Assembly: GCA_014871385.1 (NCBI GenBank)
Contig: CM026427.1
Coordinates: forward strand, 13,848,430-13,912,429
DNA length: 64,000 nt
Source: Ceratodon purpureus
Lineage: Eukaryota; Streptophyta; Bryopsida; Pseudoditrichales; Ditrichaceae
Reading direction: 5' to 3'
Shown here: positions 49,573 to 61,393 of the stretch, piece by piece
Layout of the letters: each line of letters opens with the position of its first letter
Numbering within the stretch: position 1 is the stretch's first letter
Position numbers and translations under genes: made by a program
Notes under the pieces: generated by a model
The model's database searches: none
The model's input: the letters and a program-made list of their open reading frames with translations, nothing else
What the model was told of the DNA's origin: nothing

Positions 49573-52500
49573 TCAAGGAGGCGCGAAATCTCCAGTGTCC
49601 CAGACCTCATCAGTTCCGCATGAAACTGGCAGCTCACCCAGATCCCTCTCCACCCACCTCCACCACCGATCACGTTTCAGCACCTTCCGTCGCTTGACGT
49701 CCACACTGAACTTTGAGGACCCATCCACATACGTGGGGCTCATTCCCTTACCCACACCCACGGGGTTCAACCTTGGCAAGGAGGCCAGCACGCACACGTC
49801 TTCCTCTCCAAGCTCCACATCGCTGCCGTCCAGGTGGAGTTCCTCCAAGTTTGTCAGACAACCCAAGTCCGACAACCTAGGATTCCCAAAAACACACAGA
49901 TTTTGTAGTTTAAGAGTTGTCAAACCCACCAATTGATTTAACCCGGGAATTCCATCCAAGTTGTCGCAGTCATCCAAGTTGAGAGTTTTCAGCGTCGCCG
50001 CTGATGAGCTCAGCCCCGAGAGAGTGCGCAGCCATTTAACCTGACCAAGCTCAACGATATGCACAGATTTACAATTTCTCAGATCCAGGCTCGCAGCACG
50101 ACAATTTCTCAGCTTTAGCTCACTCAATTTCGTGCAACGGGCAAACACATCCGACCTTAAGGAAACACACTCGTCGATTTCCAGAACTTGCAGTGACTCT
50201 GGCAACTGACACTGCAATCTATGGGAAAATTCTCCCTCCAACTGCTCCCAGTAATGATCACGAGGGTCGTCACGGTCGTTAAAATGTTTCCAACGGAAAA
50301 CGGTGAGCTTTCCTAAGCCTTGAAGACCGTCAAGGCTCGTTTCCGTGATCGCTACAGAAGACTTGTCCTTGCGCTGATTAAGCTCATGAATCTCTAAACT
50401 CTCCAACGATGTGCAGTTTCTCAGATCCAGGCTCTCAGCACGACAGAGACGCAGGTATACCTTACTCAACTTGGTGCAACGGGCAAACACATCCGACCTC
50501 AAAGAAACATTTTCCATGATTTCCAGAACATGCAGTGACTCTGGCAACTGACACTGCAATCTATGGTAAAATTCTCGCTTCAACTCCACCCAGAAATGAT
50601 CACGAGGGTCGTCACGGTCGTCAAATTGTTTCCAACGGAAAACGGTGAGCTTCCTCAAGCCTTGAAGACCGTAAAGGCTCGTTTCCGTGATCGCTACAGA
50701 AGACTTGTCCTTGCGCTGATCAAGCTCATGAATCTCTAAACTCTCCAACGATGTGCAGTTTCTCAGATCCAGGCTCTCAGCAAGACAGGGACGCAGGTAT
50801 ACCTCACTCAACTTGGTGCAACGGGCAAACACATCCGACCTCAAAGAAACATTCTCCACAATTTCCAGAACTTGCAGTGACTCTGGCAACTGACACTGCA
50901 ATCTATGGGAAAATTCTCCCTCCAACTGCTCCCAGTAATGATCACGAGGGTCGTCACGGTCGTCAAAATGTTTCCAACGGAAAAAAGTGAGCTTCCTCAG
51001 GTCTTGAAGACCGTCAAGGCTCAGCTCGGACACACCTTCCGGGACGTGGTGAAGACGGAAGAGCTCTAAATGCTGCAAAGATGGACAATTTCTGAGATCC
51101 AAATTCCCAGCACCACACTTGCTCAGCTGCAGCTTGGCCAAGTTAGAGCACAGGTCAAAAACACCCGAACCCAACGAAATCTTTTTTCCGTCCAGGACTA
51201 GAACCTTGAGCGACGCTGGCAGTTTTCCCAGGAATACCTCTCTCGATTCCAATGTATTATGCCACTTGAAATAAACGAGATGTTTTAGGTCTTGAAGCCC
51301 ATCAAGTGTATTTCGAGGATATAAATTAACCAATTCCAAGCTCTTCAAGCACCTCAGGCCCTTCAAGTCCAAATTTCCGGAAGAGGGGGCGGCCCAGGGG
51401 TCATAACATATTAGTTTTTATACCGCAACATTTGACAGATTCGTCCATTCGATCCCCTCAAAGCTTAATCGATCCCTTCGGTATCCTTCATTGCCCCAAT
51501 CATCTACGACACCAACTCGAGTCAAATTCTGCCAACCTCCGCGGGATGGCATCATCTCAAGTAATTCTGTTGGATAAGAGTCTTCATAATACGCCCACTT
51601 CCGCTCCTCAAAAGGTAGGTCCTGTAGTTTCCCACTCGCTTCCAGATTCGCAAACTCACGGTACAGATCGTGCATGTACACTTCTTGGGCACCCATGTCC
51701 ACATCCTCCACCAAGCCTCTCTCTTTCAATCGCTGCACCTACATTCCGCGCAATACAAGCCCAACAAGCATATCAGGAAGTAGACATAAGGAATGTGTCA
51801 CTTTTTCTTATAAATGATTTGTTCCATTAAGCTTACATAGAAGAGAGCCGAAAGGAATTAGAAAATACTGCTCATTTGAATTGTACGAACGGGGACAAGG
51901 CAAGGGTGATAATGATAGCCTTACCCTGTTTCCAATTTCCTGTAAACTCTGGTTGTGGACAAGAGCAAGCCACTCCAGAGACCAACAGACAGGGGCATTT
52001 CATATTCCTCTACATAGTAATAAAAATCGTCAGGGAAAAATACTACCAGGTCCATAAACAGATTCTGTTCGGCTAGCTTCAAGCAGTCGAATGAGCTTCT
52101 CAGAATACTGAACACGGGATTCACTTCATCTTGAAGGGAATCGAAATTCCTCACGTCTTGCAAGGCCTTCACCCACTCAGAAGGTCTTTTTTCAAAACGG
52201 TTACCAAGTTGCAAACCCAAAGCTTTCAAGGCCAAAGGAAGGTAATGACGATCGTTCAATTTGCCCGTGCTAAAATAGCAAAGTCGAATGCATTCTCTGA
52301 TGGCCTGCTTATCATTATCATTGAGAATTTGATTGCCAGAGGTCGCATGGTACAAGAATAAATTCGTGGCATCCTCTTCTTCAAGGCTCGGCATTGCAAA
52401 ACAGTCTTCTTTTCTCACACCCAAGGATGTGAGTGTTCCTTCAACCCGACTTGTTACAATAACTACACTCTCTTCGTGAAAGTCCAAATTATTGAGGTAC

Positions 52501-54085
52501 TTCTTTGCCTCCTCAAGTGACTTAGAACCTGGCCAGACATTGTCGATAGCCAAAAATATTTTCTGTTTGCATGAATTCTTCAGCAAATTCCAACACTGTA
52601 CATAAAAACCAAAAACAAAGGTTACATACAAATGTAAGAAGTGGAAAATATAGATTGTTTTCCTAATTAGATAGTCAATACCATATTGGTATACACGACA
52701 ATAAGTAATATATTTCCAAGCCTTTCAAGCTTTCCAAATGTTTGAGAATAATATTTTACTCTTAAAATCTAAAATGCTAATAACATGACCTGACCTTACA
52801 ATAAAACCTTAACAATCAAAAGGATTACTTATCAACCTCAAAAAAGCATGCTGTATACATCAAAGACCAAGTGACAAACTACAAAAAACAGGTGCAAAAC
52901 AACAAGTAAAAACATTGCCCTCATTCAAATACCTTTCCTTCATCTAGTCCCTTAACAAAGTCGTGGTCATTATTTGTCAAGTCCTTTAAGACTTCCTTCA
53001 ATAACTTCCAAGAGCTTTTACTCCCGAGTTCAACATGGCTCGACTTCACATCAGACTTTTCAAACAATTTATTACACAAAAGGTTGCATAAAGTCGTCTT
53101 CCCCATGCCACCAACTCCATAAACTCCAACCACACGGACTCCATATTGCTCTGAAGGTTGTATATACTGGAAATTGCTTCTTCAATCACCTTCATTCAAG
53201 ACACAACCTATACAAAATAAACTCTACTGACTCAACTTTCCATGGCATACCAGCCTAACAATACGCACGTTTCGGACACAGTCACTCTATGAAACATTCC
53301 TGAAACCATCACTGGTCAACAAAAATGAATACCACCAGAGAGCTTCTAACCTGACATAGTTTTGAACCCCCTTGAACATGTGAATCATCCCACTTCACAT
53401 CTGCTGGAACCTCTCTGCAAATCTGCTTCACGATCTCTTCTCGATACGCCATGAGACCCGTAGTGCGTGGATAATATTCAATACCATTGAATCTTTTCAA
53501 TTGCCTCAAGGAAACCTTCCAGCTATTGATATTAATTCGCTCATCTTCCTTGGCCAGATCTTCCCACCTGCTGTACCATGCTGCTCTCCTCTCCTCCTTC
53601 TCAAACTCCACCAATGAAAGTCCATAGAATAGAGGGACGATCTTTAGCTTGGTCTCTGACTGTTGCTCCTTCTGCGTCAACCATGTTTGGACAAAGGCAT
53701 CAAGCTCGATCATGGGCCACTTCGACATGAAGTACTCTTCGGATACGACGACTACCCCCATCCGACATTGCCGTGCAGCCGTGAGGATCAGCTCGGGAAA
53801 ACTCTCTCCCTTCGGTAGGCTTGAAGGACGCCTATCGAAAAAGGGAAATCGGCCATGGTTCTCCAAGGCTTCACACAGAATTTCGACAAAATCCTTCTGA
53901 GCACCGCTGTGGCTTAGAAAGATCCGGTGCTTGCGTTCTAATATTGGATCATCAATGCCTCGGTCCGATCTGCTCCAAAGCCATTCCATGCAAGCAAAGT
54001 AGGTGCACATATCAAGAACAAAGCTTAATAACTCCCAGGCTGGGATTACACTGCATCTTCGGAATAAACACCGCCACATATGCAT
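49573..54085 (-). pseudogene. TIR-NB-ARC-LRR (TNL) immune-receptor-like gene, copy 2, three lesions
   Basis: Exons as in copy 1: 54085-53351 (TIR), 53189-52933, 52595-51925 and 51738-49573. The TIR exon differs from copy 1 by one amino acid (residue 3). Exon 2 is 257 nt instead of 255 because of a 2-nt TA insertion near 53161-53167, upstream of the P-loop (GVYGVGGMGKTT is intact in the other frame). Exon 3 is 671 nt instead of 672, with a 1-nt deletion near 51976-51980. Exon 4 has TAA at 51420-51418 where copy 1 has TTG, next to an 18-nt insertion. The LRR portion (about 599 codons from 51372) stays open and has extra repeats. As read it cannot make a full TNL, but separate TIR-only or LRR-only products are conceivable. 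Confidence 0.85.
50030..51030 (-). repeat. Three tandem 342-bp LRR blocks in TNL copy 2
   Basis: The coding strand repeats a 114-residue block three times (landmarks KLTVFRWK, DRDDPRDH, QCQLPESL, NVSLRSDVFARCTKL, LEIHEL). The landmark GTTTCCAACGG occurs at 50286, 50628 and 50970, exactly 342 bp apart. Copy 1 has only one such block, accounting for 684 of the ~709 extra bases of unit 2. The repeat length keeps the frame. The third block (nearest the C-terminus) changes into the sequence shared with copy 1. Confidence 0.9.
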
Positions 54086-54175
54086 GAAGTGATGATGTAA
54101 ATGGAAATATTACAGAACATTATAGATTACTTCGCAATCTCTCTGCCAAGAAAAGCAACAGCTCCAAGATCTCAC

Positions 54176-54670
54176 CTTTCTTGTACATCCCTGAGCCTCG
54201 AGCTTTCAGGTGTCTGTAAGAGCATTAAATCAGATGGACAAACATATGAACGAACAAAGTCAGTCAGTTCCATCGCGTTTTTCTCATTGAATTCTAGTGG
54301 TCCAGCAGAATCCAACAAAGTCCAACAATAATTCTGGACTGGGTACTCCTACGTGTAGACAACCAAAATTTCCCGTTTTAAAACCATTTGATTCTCGTTG
54401 AAATAGTGTTCTAACTTCTTATACTTAATTTGATCACAGTCCAGTGCAATGTTAGGCAGAATCCTCTTAGACTAGTAATCACTTACGTCACCAGGGCCAT
54501 CGTCTTCTGGTCCCCGAGGCCGTTTCATTTCGGGCTGTTGGTCTTCTACGAGTCTGCAAGATTCAGATTCAAGCTTCAAGTTCCAACCGTGCAGCCATTC
54601 AGCGTCACACTCTGGATTGCAACGCTTAGAGCTGGGCGAGCCCCCACTGGGATCTGGACTTCTACGTAAC
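54176..54670 (-). CDS. Probable extra 5' exons of TNL copy 2
   Basis: Counterparts of the unit-1 exons: 54670-54487 (F to C in NPEFDAEW) and 54213-54176 (TPESSRLRDVQE). Splice signals and phases are retained. Same caveats as for unit 1. Confidence 0.3.
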
Positions 54671-55362
54671 CTACTTTATCCGCCATGATGTGCTCAGGAA
54701 CCTCATGATATCCCCCATGACAGGTATGCGAACTCTCACGTAACTTCCACGAATGGAGATTTTTGGTCGGTCGCATCAAGAAGAACACCCATCCCATGCT
54801 CTAAAAACCCTAGATTACGTAAACCCAAAGGAAAATCCCCCGCATCTAATTAGTGAGCGCTATTCCAAACTTACACAGTCGTCCAAATCTCAAATCATGT
54901 CTGACCTTGGCTGAGAAGTGCCTCGGTTGTCCCATGGGCACTGGACATGGCTCCCAAATCAAGCCACCAACACGGCCATCCCCACGCTGTCTACTGGGAG
55001 AGTGTTAGTCCTTGTCGGACCCAGTCGGCGGAAATAAAGGCACAATATCCCCTCGCTACTAATCTGGCTCAAGTTCAGAATGACCTCATACAAGTACCAA
55101 CCGCCATGTCATCACGACGATCTGCATGCTCAAAGCAATGAATCTCAACTCAGACCACATCCACATAAGCTCAGAAACAAAGTTGTTCCATTCAACGATG
55201 AAATCCAAAGCCACCGTGCTAAAATGATGCGATTCAACCAATAAACCAAGCCAGACGGAGAGATCTAAACTTTGACTCCAGAATATACGAAGTGGTTATC
55301 CGAAGGGGATAAGGAAAAAAAGGAAGATCACCAAACTTCAAATAGACTACTTCTCGATACAC

Positions 55363-55592
55363 GGTCGTGAGATCAACTGGCTGCAGACAACCAAGCAGAA
55401 ACAGGACAAGTACACCAGCAGCTTCTCTTACCGACAGAACAGGTGCAGCCACAAACTTCGTCTTCCCCCTCTTCCTCTGTAGCAAACCTCTCCCAATACT
55501 CACACCTGCAAAACACTATCAGCAGATGACGCTTAGTCGACGTGCACTGTCGGTAGATACATACCGTTGCGCTGCCGATCCGTGAACTTCAT
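55363..55592 (-). CDS. Possible 5' exons of an unidentified membrane protein, unit 2 copy
   Basis: Same two-exon structure as in unit 1 (55592-55565 and 55505-55363); changes include Q to E before AAGVLVLF and HS to QP after GCL. The frame stays open. Confidence 0.28.
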
Positions 55593-55966
55593 CGGAATGA
55601 ACGCACTCACACACGAAACCCTGAACCCATTCACCTAATTAACCAACCTAGCAAGAGCTCGACACTAGACTTATGCCCCTTTTCGACAACCCAAGCACGT
55701 CAACCGGCAGATCAAGTACTGTCAAGACACACGAGTATACACAGCCTAGCACAAACACACACAGGATGCAATCTACAAATCAAGAGCATACAAAATCTTA
55801 CCGAAGTGCATAAAAGTCCAGACCCAGAAGTCTTTTCACTGCCACTTGGACTACATAAACATCGCAGTATCCGTATGGCCAGTAAGATTCTATGACTTGA
55901 GGTGGAGCGACTTCGACATGCTCTCAAAATTCCCCAATTTCCCAGCTTGTTGGATGACACAGCTTC

Positions 55967-58900
55967 GATTCTTCAGGGAATGAAACGTTTGCATTGTGGA
56001 CAAATTTTACAAATCTCAAATAATATCATGTTGGTTACCTGTGTGTTTGGTTTTAGAGTTAGTGGAGTGGTGCAGTGAATGATTTGGAGCTCCATGGCAG
56101 TGAAAAAATAACTTCTCTACTTGTTTTAGATGTGTCGTGATTAAATTTGTGTTTCCTAAAGCTCACTGTCTTCTCACATGTCCTTAGAAAATTCAAATTT
56201 TTTAAATCCGAATTGGCTTGAAGAAGATTATCTGAGATCTTAGTAAACCTACTACAAATTAATGATCCTTTAGAACCTAAAAGATTACTTACAGATATTA
56301 CACAAGTTTTGAATACAGAAATCCAACAATTCTATGAGCATAATGTTTTCAACTACATTTTTAAGAAAATTCAAGCCAAAACGCATTTGAGCTACATTTC
56401 TTTGATTTAAACCATCAAGACAAACTTTATTAATGAAGCAAAATCGCTTCAAAAGGAATTAAGTTTACAGATATGCCAAAACTTCTAAAATTATGAGCAT
56501 GTTTCAAAGACTAAGGTTGATTGTCCTAAAACCACCGTCTTAAGCAATTTTAGCTTATTTTTGGTATTGTTAATCCCTAAAGGACAATGCGGCAAAAATG
56601 GTCTGTTTTAGAGTTTGGGCATGTCCCTGTGACTTCAATTTAATTCTAGATTTTATGAAAATTTTAATGAAAGTAGGCCTTGGTGAGAGCTTCGTGTTGG
56701 TATTTTGTATTCTCAATTTCAATGTGGGAATCAAAAGTCATTCACCTCTGAACCGCAAAAGCACCTCCAAGGGTAGGAAGTTAGCCAATGAGAATGACAG
56801 TGTATGCAGCAAATTCTGCCCAAAACTGCCCAAAACTGTTCAAAATTTACCACAATCTGCCCAAAGACGAAACTTTGAAATTCCACCATAAATTGAGATT
56901 TTGATATTTTTCAAAAATAAAAAATTTTATGTATAGAGAAGGAAGTAGAGCATGTTCCCACCGTTCGAATTTCCAATCCAAAAATTTTTCATATGCTATT
57001 TTTATTGTCAAAAAACAGCCTTAGTTTGTGAATTTTAGTATACTCCCTAACGGAAAATGATTTTTTTGGCAACCTTCCACAACTTTTTTTAAACAAGAAT
57101 ATAATATTGAACTTCTACCTAACTCACTTAGAAACAAGAATATGGAGAGACGCATTCCATATCTACTTTAAAAAATGGTGTTTTGGGCCTTCAAAACTCT
57201 GCTGTCTCCTTTTTGCGCAGGGAAAAAAAACTTGTTTCTCAACTTTGAACGTTATGATCTTGCAATTGGTGAAGAATGAGTGTGCGAAATTTAGTGGACA
57301 AGTAGACATAGAAGTAAGCTACAAGATCTTATGGTTGGATGTACTAATTAAGACCCATAGTTTGCACCTTGCTTTTAAAAAGGGGCTGTTTTGAAGCAGT
57401 TTTGATGAAAAATACCCTCAGAACTTTAGGGTTAAATTTGAAGAAAACAAAAAGAAGGCATTTGAAATAAGTTTTGATGAAGATTGCAAAAATTTGCAAC
57501 ATTTAAATTTGCATTTGTAACATACTCAACTTAAACCTCTAGGTTTTCCCATGATTACACCATGTGGTACAAACTTTCATTTATAATGATATTCAAAACC
57601 ACCAACTATTTCTCTGTATTTCTTGGCGTGCATTGGTCTATTTGTATATTGAAATTGGTGGTTTTGGGTCTCTAAGAGAAGTCTATAAGTCATAAATGGG
57701 GGAGGTGGTGATTTTAGAACATCCTACCTTACTACATCTTAACCCAGAAACGCCTACAATACTATTTTGAGGTGTTTGGACGCATTGCCTATTCATTGGA
57801 GTAGAGCAATCGACTTGAAGGCCGATTTCATTCAATTTTGTTTTCTTGATGAATTGTTTCTACTAGACTTGACAATCTTTTTAATTTTATTTTAGATTAT
57901 ACTCCTTATTTTAGAATTTTTGATTGGATATCCACCTTTGACACAATAATAAAAATGAATCACCTTCTAGTGTATTTATGAGATTTTGGCATTTTTCAGG
58001 CCATCCATTGTCCAACCTCTAAATGACAATTGTCCTAGAATGGGCTTTTTAAAAAGTTTGGGCATGTACCTATGATATTAATTTTAGATAAAAAAAACAT
58101 TGAATTTTTTTTGTGAATGTTGGCAATGACAAGAACTTTTTGAGAATCTTTTTTTTCTTTTTTGAAATAGACATTTAGAAAAATAGTTATGGTATCCAAT
58201 GTCGAATTTTGTGTTTAGGAGCCAATTCGGGTAGCCATGCTATATATGTCTATTACCTTTGAGATTTTTTCTAGAAATAACTAATGTTGTTATCTTTGAG
58301 GTTTCCAAAAAAACCTTCTTTAAGTACAAAATGTTCATTCCGCAACAGATCAAAGTTTTCTCACTATTTTTGCCAGAAATCAATTTAGGTGAAAAATCTT
58401 TACATTAAATGCTTCGATTAGGACTGTATGAAATAATGGAACTTTTAGAAAAGAAATTCGAATTAGCATTCTTATATATTCAACTTGATAAAAATATTGT
58501 TTTCATCATGCTACACTTGTCTCCTCTTTGTAAATGTTTTCACGCAATTAGCTAACTTAGTCGTCTTTGTCATGGACCAAAACCCCCAAAATCCATGATG
58601 CAAAAACCTAAGAAAAAAAAAGTTAGAGTGTCAACCTAGTTAAAAATTGTGTCAAAAAAAGTTTGTCAACTTTCACTCGATGTAATCTTTTAACCCCTAC
58701 AAGACAATATGTCGCAGTTGGGCTTTTTTAGAATTAGGCATGTACATGTGAATTCAATTTAAACCAAGATTTAAAAAAAAAAAATTAGTATAGGAAGGAC
58801 GTTTCAAGAGCTTCGTATGAGTTTTTTATTTTTATTTTTCTAAGCACAAAATGCTCCTCGTGGAGCAGCTTCGGAATATTCAGTATCCAATGAAGAGGGT

Positions 58901-58976
58901 TTAGGATATTTTACTTTTTAATTGACAGATGCCCTACTTGGACTAATTATAGTGTGGGGCAACTCAAATTGTACGA
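55967..58976. other. AT-rich spacer of unit 2
   Basis: Copy of 41230-44239, almost base for base; no gene recognised. Confidence 0.45.
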
Positions 58977-59928
58977 TTTAGAGGTTTAGGAATAAAAAGG
59001 GTGCAAGGGAAAGGGAAAAGATGCGGAAGAAATCCCTTGTGTCAAGTAGGGAGGACGGGATCCGGGTGGGAGGGTATGATCGGAGACGGAGGGCGGGGTT
59101 AGCAAGAAATGGGCGGGATCCAGGAGAAGGGGCACGGTCTGCGAAAGCATTAGGCGGAAAACGAGGTCACAAAGGGGCCTTTGAAACTGGCACGTGAGAA
59201 GAAAAAAGGGGTGCCCATGCACTTTTTGACAGTGGCACCAATAGTGCCACCCTATTGCCAGCGCTACGGGCGCCGGAGCTCGAACAAATCACCTCAAAGT
59301 AATGCGTGTGGGCTGATTTGCTTTAGTGTTAGCGCTGACAGCAATAACTGCTACTACGCCCACATCCCAAACCCTATTGCTCATGTCAGTAGGAATATTC
59401 GGCATCGTATTAAAGGAAGGCGTCACCCCTTTGGCACAGTCTAAATATTCAACCATTCAACCTCAACCAGGTGAGCGCCAACGAGCACTCCTCTTAACTG
59501 TGCGGGCAACATTTCTGGCATCTGCTGCCAGCATCAGAGGAGCCTTTTGGCAGCCCGTTTACCTATCCCAGGCTGTCTTAGAGGGCCTCTTTGTGAGGCC
59601 ATTTTTCCCCTAATGAGGGCAAGGGCATGGGGTCTGGAGAACCTTGGTCAATAAAGGGAGTTAGGGTTGAAATGGGCCGGGTCAAGAATGGCGGTATTGA
59701 TTAGGCGGGGTATTTGTAGGCTCGTCGTAGTAGGTGGCAAAATAGAGGCCGCAGTCGACGCCCATCTGTTATGCAATCTCTTTGAACAGACATGCCGGTG
59801 CTAAACTGGGAGCTACTTTTCTTTTTTCCAATGCTGCAATCACTCTCCCCACCTTCATCCCCACGACCTAGTTCTGTATGAAAATGAAGCCTTCCGCAAG
59901 AAAAAAGGGGGGACCACTTCAAAGACTA
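58977..59928. other. GC-richer patch of unit 2
   Basis: Counterpart of 44240-45190. Differences from unit 1 concentrate at 59057-59100 and 59470-59615, including one extra T that changes the unit offset from 14737 to 14738. Confidence 0.45.
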
Positions 59929-60125
59929 CATTACCTCAAGCTTGAATAAGAACTCTACGTAGTCAATTCTACAATGCTACTCTCAACCACCAAAAGTATT
60001 TCAAATTCTCTACAACAATGTTTATATTCTAGTCACAATTCTATAATTACTTTCCATAACTTCATCTCTTCATAGTTTTCTAGTTTATAATTTGCAACAT
60101 AACTCGTGGAGTCAGACAAATGATA

Positions 60126-61393
60126 AGGACCAAGCAAAGAAGGCCTTACAAAGGAAATGGATTTTGGACAGACAAAGACCACTATTGTGCGATAGCACCA
60201 ATTGACGGCGGCATGAACATCAATAAGGCAAGCAAAACTTCCACATACTGAATTCCACTTTGTGTGACTAATGCTATGGTTCTGGAACTAGTCAAAGGTG
60301 TAGTGCAAAAGGATTCTTGAGTCCTAGATCTAAAAGATCAAATAGTGGAATAGGTCATTAGCATGTGCGAACGAGGCTATGGTCTGTCTCTAAGGTCACT
60401 CATGATGAAAGTGTACAAAAGAACAAGGTCCAGATGTACTCCCTTCACAAATGGTATCTTTGAGCGAGGTGGATGCGGTGGAGGATGAAACACCATATAC
60501 ATGTGACTTTGTGAGAATCCCAAGCTCCAGATGGAATAAGCTTGGGCCAAGGGGCTGTGTGTTGAGAATGTGAGCAACATGTACCATAACTTGGAGTCAT
60601 TGTATAGCATGCACCAATACCCTCCCTCTCGGATATGGAATCACAATGAGTTTGGTGCACAAACCAGATGGAACGGTGAAGCCACATCTATCATTGCAAA
60701 AAGAGGTGCGAAGCGCATCCATTCAATTGTTCTTGATTCACGTGTATAGTTATCAATCCTAGTATGTATTAATGCAACAGATTTAAATATCTCAAGGAAA
60801 GCGCTTAAGACAAGACTATTATTTTACATATTTCGAGGAAAGCGCTTTAGACAAGACTATTATTTTACATATTTCAAGGAAGGCGCTTTTGACAAGACTA
60901 TATACAACGGTGTGAGGCCGGGGCAACCATGGACATCTAACAACGTGCATGGATGGCGCCTTATCTATTCAATGTTTGGATATGCCATTTCATTGAATGT
61001 TCTTGCCGCCTTAATGGTGCCTCTCGAGATAGACGCCACTTCCTCATCCTCGACAATCGGCATAACAGTCACATTACCTTTGATGTTGTTTCAAAAGCAT
61101 GCGATGCCGGATTGGACTTAGTAAGCCCACTATCGCACACATCACACTTTCTTCAGCCTCCGGACGTGAGCTGCTTCAAATCCTTAAAGCTACACTTTAA
61201 GCTCTAGCAAGATTTTTGGACTTCAAGGCATTTGAAGAAACTTATAGGTAAAGAAACTTCGACATCAAAATGTCTCTTTGGCAAATCACATGTCTCTCAT
61301 ATTGCACAATATTATCAAAGGATTCAGTACTTCAAGAGTTTATCCTTTCAATCAAGAGGTTTGGGCATGCACTTGGCTCGAATGAAATGTTAA
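60126..61393 (+). mobile_element. Decayed pogo-type (DDE_1) transposase, unit 2
   Basis: Nearly identical to the unit-1 remnant, with the same stops, the same D-to-N change in the first catalytic motif and the same 41-bp triplication (60787-60903). The open end with LILDNRHNSH and HFLQPPDVSCFKSLK lies at 60953-61207. Confidence 0.75.
60787..60903. repeat. 41-bp tandem repeat in the unit-2 pogo remnant
   Basis: Same three units as at 46049-46165. Confidence 0.85.
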
